Source: Synaphobranchus kaupii
Lineage: Eukaryota; Chordata; Actinopteri; Anguilliformes; Synaphobranchidae
Assembly (NCBI GenBank): GCA_029718625.1
Contig: CM056381.1
Span: 58,026,157-58,090,156, forward strand
DNA length: 64,000 nucleotides
Direction: 5' to 3'
Shown here: piece after piece, positions 57,274-64,000 of the stretch
How the letters are laid out: the number at the start of each line of letters is the position of its first letter
Position numbering within the stretch: position 1 is the stretch's first letter
Made by a program: the position numbers and the translations under genes
Notes under the pieces: generated by a model
What the model was told of the DNA's origin: nothing
What the model saw: the letters and a program-made list of their open reading frames with translations, nothing else
Database searches by the model: none

Positions 57274-58999
57274 CACTCTAGATCACGTTTCTTTTTTTCA
57301 CTGTAAATGTGTTTGTATGCCTACCTTATAATGAAACTTATTCATCCATTCCGTTATTACAACAATTCTTAATTAATATCATATTGCAGAAGAAACTGGC
57401 AGAAAAGTGTCTTGGTGCTGCCCTCTAACGATTTAAATTTTCTTTCTGCTCCCCACTCTGCCCTTTGGATGTACATCTACGTCATATGGATAATTGTTGC
57501 CGCCCACAAAGGAAATAGCAGGCATGTGATTGCTTAGACGAACTATGGTCCTTTGGTTTCGGCTCCACAGTTTTAAACTGGAACAACGTGGCGGCCTGTT
57601 TATATAATTAATTTGTTATACAAAATCATTAGTACACTGTACATTAATTTATGCAAATGACGATGGACACACCTACTCAGCCCCCCACCACCCCTCTCCC
57701 TCACGCACCCAACAAAGTATTTTTCTAAATTGTGTAGCGGGTAAGACAGGCTGAGACTGTGCACTTACTCTTTAAATAGTCATGGTGCCCTCTACAGTGT
57801 ATGTACTGAATCTCTAAATGAATGCTTATATCATATTGATCATTACATTGTTTTCATTGTGTTTGTAATAGATTATGTGGGGATTCTGATTCAATCTAGA
57901 GAGAGCTTTTTTTTTTGCTGCCAACCAAAAAGAATCTGAATCCAACCTGGCAGCATTAAGCTTCCATTGAATTGAAATAAAGGACACTAAAAAAACAGAG
58001 CCAAGGTGCATTTCCTGAGGACACATTTAGACATCATTCTGAGAAAAGTACTGATTAGTAGCAAAGTAATTACAGGAGACTCTTCACTCCTTGACTGCTC
58101 ACTTTAAAGCAGTTCTTAGAAACAGGTGTACATTGTGCAGTGGATGTTTAATGAATAAGACCCCATGTGTTTTCCCTTGTGTGTGCGCTCATTGGGTAAA
58201 CGGATCCGTAAGGCTAAATCTGACCCCCACATGGCCTGTTCATACAAATGAATAAGAAAAGACCAGGTGCCTGGTCTTATGCTAAAACTCACCCCCAATA
58301 TGTTCACTCTGGTCACTTGAAAGCGATACCTTATCTGACCAGCTCGATTCGGCACAAAGGCCACTCACAATACAAATGATGGTCCAGACAAAGGCTGCAG
58401 TGATTAATGTTAATTCAACACGCACAGGCCCACTACACACCATTTGCCTTGCACTGAACTCTCCTGCTTTCTTAAAACCACCGGAGGATCCAGACGATCT
58501 CGCAAGCTGGTACCACTGCGTCTGACAAAATTTCATTCCTTCCAAGTGTCCAAGACCGACTCACTTCTTTAGAATGTAGCTCTCATATCTTCACTTTGAT
58601 ATGGTTCTTTCCATATATCACATAGCTCTTTATGAGGAGATGTTGATGGCAGTGGAATGAACCATCTGTAAGTGGAATACACCCATGTTGCCCAAAATAA
58701 CTGGTTTTAGTTTCCTTTTTTTTTGGGGGGGGGGGGGGGGGGGGTGTTGTTGGCGGGATGGCATGTACCTTTTAGCAGCACTCACAAAGCATACTTATAT
58801 GGTGTATTTATTGTAAATCTTTTATGGATAACTGATGTGTGGAGTAGGGCTCTTTTCCTGCTGTTTGTGATAAAAACCTCCGATGTCTGCACAGTTCTCT
58901 CCAGTTAACTAAAGCATTCAATCTCAGCCCATACTTAAACTTTAAATTACATGTTGTGCTGCAAAATTATGATTGTAATGTAATGTTATAAGAATTGTA
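57274..58999. other. Unassigned sequence with a poly-G run
   Basis: No gene or transposon recognised. An uninterrupted T run followed by 20 G lies at 58716-58744. Confidence 0.45.
58725..58744 (+). repeat. (G)20 homopolymer
   Basis: Twenty consecutive G, preceded by nine T. It could form a G-quadruplex. Its length is prone to sequencing error. Confidence 0.85.
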
Positions 59000-59007
59000 A
59001 CTATTAC

Positions 59008-59589
59008 CAGTGGTGTAGTGATATTTTTTTTGTGCTGGAGCGCAGCATTGTATGACATCACCTTCAAAGGTAGCCAATTAGTCTAGATATACGACAGGCT
59101 GCGCTGTAGGTGCCAGACAGTATATGAGTTAAAAACTGAATACAATGTACTGTATCACTTCAGCGCTCAACAAAATGGTACATTGAGATAAGTAAAAAAG
59201 ATGGGATGGACACATGCCTTTATAACGTGCATGTTTTATTCGGCTATATCAAAACCGTAAATACAAGCACACCATATGGCACATTGTTAAATATAGGAAA
59301 GTGAAATGGAGCATTTTAAAACAAGGACACATTTTTACAAAGTTTATCCTGAACAAGTGCAATTACCAAAAAAATTATAACGATAATTATCGTCCGTATT
59401 TAAAAGTTGAATAAAAGGCACACAGACGGTGGTCGCGAATGTAGTCGAGGGATATAGGCCTCATATCATTTATTTGTTTTATTTGGTGCATTGACAATGT
59501 GTTGATCATTTTAAAAAGAGCTATTTTTTTCTATTAAAAATAAGTGCCAGAGCGGCGCTCCGGTGCGCTCTTATAGCACTACACCCCTG
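59008..59589. mobile_element. hAT-type MITE, 582 bp
   Basis: The left end CAGTGGTGTAGTGATAT and the right end ATAGCACTACACCCCTG are inverted. GCTGGAGCGCAG near the left end pairs with GCGGCGCTCCGG near the right. The flanks ACTATTAC (59000-59007) and CCTATTAC (59590-59597) agree at 7 of 8, the hAT duplication length. No coding capacity. Confidence 0.82.
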
Positions 59590-59597
59590 CCTATTAC

Positions 59598-60282
59598 TGT
59601 TATAATGCTTCAACATAAATTGTGAACATCATTCCCATTAATGAGTATGATATTCAAAGGCAAACTTCACACAAAAAAATCAGTCTGCAAGAGACAAATA
59701 TCTCTGAAGAAACAATAAACATCTTTTGCCTTTCATTTATCTACAGTACCTGCAGAGTAGAAGGACAACAGGACGCATTTCATTATATGACCGGGCCACA
59801 AAATCCATATCAATAAAGATGACCTTGGGGGGAATGATAGATGAAGATGAATGCCTGTAGAAATATCATCAGATCACTATTATATACAACTGTGTAATAA
59901 ATCCCATCTCTGTTCCTCTCCCAGTCTGCATATCAGAGTCTGGCAGCAGGACCCAGTGAACAGCGTTTTGAGAATTAAATGCAATTCAGCTGAGTAATAA
60001 GCTGGTTTTTTCATCCCCCTTCCTTTTTAACCCGACGCACCAGCAAGACCACAAACAGTGAGGGCTCAGCTTTCTGTTCACAAGGAATATGATCAAAACA
60101 TATTTCAGTGATTATTCCATTTTATCTCAGGGACACGATGCCAGTCAAAGGAGGCACGTATCTTCTCTGAAGTCTTGCCATAGTGTTTTCCCTCCCGAAA
60201 TAAGATGAGCTAATTGTGGCAGGGACAGTTTCAGCGTGAGAGAAGTGTTACAAATTCGGAGCTCAATGTGTGAGACATATTG
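59598..60282. other. Unassigned sequence
   Basis: No gene or repeat recognised. Confidence 0.45.
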
Positions 60283-60362
60283 ATTGATTGATTGAAACCT
60301 TTATTTATACAAGGAAGTCCCACTGAGACCAAGGTCTCTTTTTCAGGGGAGCCTTGTTGGCA
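60283..60362 (-). repeat. Dispersed fish repeat (CCTTTATTTATACAAGGAAG type)
   Basis: TTGATTGATTGATTGAAACC is followed by GTCCCACTGAGACCAAGGTC and TCTTTTTCAGGGGAGCC. By recollection this block is abundant in fish genomes; the class is not assigned. It may extend into the following sequence. Confidence 0.5.
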
Positions 60363-61304
60363 GTCAGTTACAAAATTTTACAAATACAAAGTTACAACTA
60401 ATGTACAGATACATATACAGATACATATGTAGAGATGGCTTTGAACAGGACCAGGCCAACCCATGATTTCACAGAAAAAACTAGGGGGGGTGTATTTGTC
60501 CATAATTCTTTTCAATAGCCTCAACATCATTTTAACACACAATAAAACAATCCCGTACATCTCCACAATCTTACTAAAAACTCATGCAATGCAAAATCCT
60601 TCTGTACTGTATGGTCAGACTGCTTAGTATGCATGGTTGAGACCTGGGCTTTCCAATGAATTATAGATGTGTGCACAAATATCTTTTTTTAGCAAGAGGA
60701 ATGTAGGTAAAGTCTTGGCACCAGGGTACAACTGCAATGCTCCATTTTAAATTTAAACACCCCCCATAATCTGATCATTAGCACAGTTTGCTGACACACC
60801 ATATCTATTTCTATATATCCCAAAGCTAAAAGTCTGTTATTTCTTTTTGCAATGTATGACGTGCCATATCTTAATGATCTAATCATGGACACACACAAGC
60901 TGTACCCGGACTTGCTTTAAGTTCTGGGTCACTGCATCTGGTAGGTGGCAGATATTTTGTTTCTGCCAGCCTTTCATTATTTGGCTGTCAGCAGTGCAGA
61001 CACAAGGTAAGGTTTCCTCCCCAGCTCACATCTGGCAGCAGTGACAGGTAGGGCAGTATAAGGTGTTATGCTACGATCACCGCTAATGGGAATAAATGGC
61101 TTACCTGAATCTTCTGACAACTAACCACTTCCTGGTACACTCAGCAGAGCTGTTCTCCAAGTCTAGGCGGAACTGTAGTCACCAAGAAGAAAAAAAACAG
61201 GGAACTGTATAAAGTTTATAAGTAGAAAAACACATTTTACTTGTGGGGCAGGAAATAAAAGGATAAAGGCATCGTTGATCAGACAATGGTGAGCAGCTCT
61301 GTGA
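60363..61304. other. Unassigned sequence
   Basis: A small CAGATACATATA duplication lies at about 60405-60428. Otherwise nothing recognised. Confidence 0.4.
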
Positions 61305-61465
61305 AATTTTACATCTAGGCATTTGGCAGAAACAATTCAGGGTCAAGGCTGGACAATGGCTTTTGCTCAAGGGTACAGTGGCAGAGCCCTAACTGGGAAT
61401 CAAGCATGCAGCCTCTGGGTTATAAGACCAGTTCCCGAACCATTTATTCTACACGGCAACCCAAA
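61305..61465 (-). mobile_element. tRNA-derived SINE fragment
   Basis: The minus strand reads GGGTTGCCGTGTAGAATAAA, GGTTCGGGAACTGGTCTTAT and TGATTCCCAGTTAGGGC, a tRNA-like head with A-box and B-box contexts. It is followed by CTGTACCCTTGAGCAAAAGC. The tail (GCCAAATGCCTAGATGTAAA) is close to the L2-type tail. It is related to the SINE at 41504-41728. Confidence 0.7.
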
Positions 61466-64000
61466 ACAATCTCACTGCCCTGATGTTGTGCAGTAGGGGA
61501 GAGGGCGAAGAACTGTGTCATCCATTATTCTTTTACTGTGAATAATGGCGTCATTGGCTAAGGCTTCAGAGACTTGAGGAGTAAGGGGCAATTTCAAAAA
61601 CACTCAGTGCCAGTGGGCATACATGAAATGAGAAGCTTTTTTTTTTTTTTTTGGTTAATTATTTACATGTGGGGCCAAACAAAATAGAGCATGGCAGCGC
61701 CTTTCTTGAGAAGGTAATGACATTTGGAACATCTTGCAGTGCTTTGCGGTATGGGAAACCGGCTGTCCGTAACTCTGCCCACACAGAGAAAGGAGGGGTT
61801 TTCTCCCCAAAGAAATTCCATTCACTTCAAAAATAGAAGAGACGGGGAAGCACAGAGCCGTGGAACAAAACAGGCATTGTGACCGAGTATGATTTCGATG
61901 ATTCAGACTAAATTACTGGTCTACCCAATTAACTGCAATTTATTTTTCTGATATTTTGCATAGGTTTTACCCTATGAATTAGGGTAGTTATATTATTTCC
62001 ATTTTTTGTTCATATACTCCCTTGTAGGAAATAGTGATGCCCCAAAATTCAGCGATGGTATGTTTTCTGTCAATGATCTACTAAGTTTTGATCACTTAAG
62101 ACATGTTTTTTTTTTTTTTTGTGCATTTTTAAACAAATACCTGGAAAAAATGATATATATGACAGATGTTTTGTTTTTTATTTAAAAACTCTGTATGTCT
62201 ATCTTGACTGGATAGTTACAGTACGACACAACACGACAAGTGACAGGGAAAGAATGAGAGATCAAAAAATGTTAGTGTTACAAGACTAGCCAGGGAATAA
62301 GCATACAGAGACTTACATGTATTTGTTTTTTTTCCCCTCAGCAGCTGTGTCTTTGCCTGTTGTTTATAAAAATGCTGGTGAAAGAGAGAACAAGATACTT
62401 TTTTCGTTGCAAAAATGAGAATTGATCAATGCTAGTAAAGCAGTACGTGGATAAGAACTATAAACCATGAGAAATGTAAGTAAATAAATGCTACACTATA
62501 TCCGTGGTGATCTCTGTGATTTGATTGTGAGTTATGGGCATTTTTGAATTCACTGTACAGTAAGTAGTTCATTTTTGTTCTTTTTACTACCTTGATTGCA
62601 CAATAACAGCAGCCTGTGACTAAAGAGATTTCTGCGTCGTCATCTTTCATGACACCAACCTTTAACATACCAGCAAGAGTCACGCAACAATTTTAATCAT
62701 GTTGTAGCATGGGAAGGAGATTGAAAATGCTGGATGTTTTCGGAAAACAGGATTTATACTCGTGCACAGAAGAGCCAGCTTGCACAATCCACATGACAGC
62801 TGCATTCAGCAGAGGAGATCTAAAGAGAGAGAGGGAGACAGAGAGATAGAGGGAGAGATTCCAGTGATATTGTGGCTGCCCAGTTTTTAATACATGGTAT
62901 AGTTAATCCAACTCCAGGTGGCTCAGAGGATGTACGTTTGTATGTATACTAAAGTACTAATGTTTTGGCACATCACAACAAAATTTCTGAAGCCCCACAA
63001 ATTACATGCATATTATGTACATTGACCAAAGTGATGGTGTCAATAAAAATGACAAAATTTAAATCTTGGACACACAGAAATAGACATCACATTTGCTGAA
63101 CCAAAATGCAGTACTAGATCCACATAAATAAACTCATCTATCAACTGGAATAGAGAAATCCAGATTGGCTTACGTGTGTGCAATGGTGATCCGTTGGGAT
63201 TTAGTAGAAAGCACGCTGCCTGCCAATGTCTTAGCTAATACTTGACCTGGGTACAGCCTCACTTGGGCTCTGAGCCAATTGCTTGGGAATCCCCCCTTCC
63301 TCCTACCCCCTCCTCCCTGCTGTACCTTGGCCCCTTGACTCCTAATCACTGAGCCTCTGTGTAGCTGGTATGGTGAGACCCAAAAACACTGCCAGTCCTG
63401 TTTTACACTGGAGAATTTAAAAATCAAATAGGCACAGGAGATTTGCAGTCGCCGTCCTTGCCGGCAAGTCCTGAGTACAGTGCTGCAATAATTCAATTAA
63501 TCTACTCCACATGTGAGGGCTCAATGATGAGAGAGTGCAGAATACCTGTCAAAACGAGGAGAAAGAACTAAGCCATCTGTCCAATAAGAAATAATGGGAG
63601 GGGCATATGTCTCTGCAGAAAGACCGACCAGACTGTAGCTGCTCACCTTTGACCTTGGAAAGGGCCATTTCATCAGACTTCCCTATTCTCTAAACCACTG
63701 TAACTTAGTACTGGGGAGGAAAGTTAATTGCCTGAAAAAAGCTGGAGACCTTGTTATTCCAAGACCAGATTTAGTCAGATCAGGTGCTCAAGTGCCTGGC
63801 TAAAAAGAAAACCTGCAGACACTTTGTATCTCAACAGCAAGTTGTAAGATCAAATTTTATCAATTTCTTTCCCCACAAGATGTCACAGAAGTAATGCCAA
63901 TAATAAAGACTCCCCAACAAACAAGGCTGATTAAACAGCCTATTAGTTTATACAGCCTATTAGTTTATACCATCAAAGTTCTGTTATTGTATTAACAAGG
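61466..64000. other. Unassigned sequence with simple repeats
   Basis: T runs at 61637-61652 and 62106-62120 and a GAGA-rich tract at 62820-62862. No gene or transposon recognised. Confidence 0.45.

Noticed and set aside
41504..61465. Functional tRNA genes at the tRNA-like segments
   Set aside because: The A-box and B-box contexts are degraded and joined to an L2-type tail, so they are SINE heads rather than tRNA genes.

Overview
The window looks like a teleost fish genome. It carries L2-clade LINEs ending in TGTAA repeats, tRNA-derived SINEs with an L2-like tail, several Tc1-like transposons (one end closely resembles the salmonid Sleeping Beauty type), and Kolobok, hAT and PIF/Harbinger-like elements. 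It also holds a cluster of related solo LTRs. There is no bacterial gene organisation, and I could not recognise any host protein-coding exon, tRNA or rRNA gene. The species cannot be named from the sequence alone. All recognisable coding sequence is transposon-derived and mostly broken, so the window reads as a gene desert or a large intronic/intergenic tract.

Layout. 0.3-3.9 kb: a 3.57-kb DNA element with about 630-bp inverted terminal arms and a 6-bp target duplication; an L2 LINE is inserted in its left arm. 4.3-7.4 kb: a palindromic Tc1 derivative, a MITE, the right end of another Tc1-like element, and a decayed hAT transposase on the minus strand. 8.4-10.4 kb: a nearly complete but dead Tc1-like element inside a cluster of a repeated 16-bp motif. 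11.0-13.0 kb: an ancient L2 relic, a second palindromic Tc1 derivative and a Tc1 end fragment. 14.0-15.3 kb: a Kolobok-like element (TTAA duplication, 323-bp arms) carrying a frameshifted THAP zinc finger. 16.0-20.3 kb: a second L2 copy with the YADD active site, a Sleeping Beauty-like left end, and a third palindromic Tc1 derivative with half a transposase.

20.3-27.3 kb is mostly unassigned single-copy-looking DNA with short retroposon and MITE fragments. 27.3-29.7 kb holds a solo LTR, a Harbinger-like element and a TTF-type zinc finger fragment. 29.7-44.9 kb is sparse: a TIR element with a perfect 28-bp palindrome, adjacent Harbinger-like elements and a SINE. 44.9-51.3 kb holds a 2.9-kb Harbinger-like element, a Myb/SANT-like fragment and three related LTRs. 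53.3-59.6 kb holds two hAT-type non-autonomous elements and, between them, an LTR-like unit swollen by a 44-copy 25-bp minisatellite. The remainder to 64 kb has a SINE, a short dispersed repeat and simple repeats.

The elements do not form a pathway. Their nesting gives relative ages, and several non-autonomous elements appear to borrow machinery from others: SINEs share the L2 3' tail, and palindromic derivatives carry Tc1 ends.
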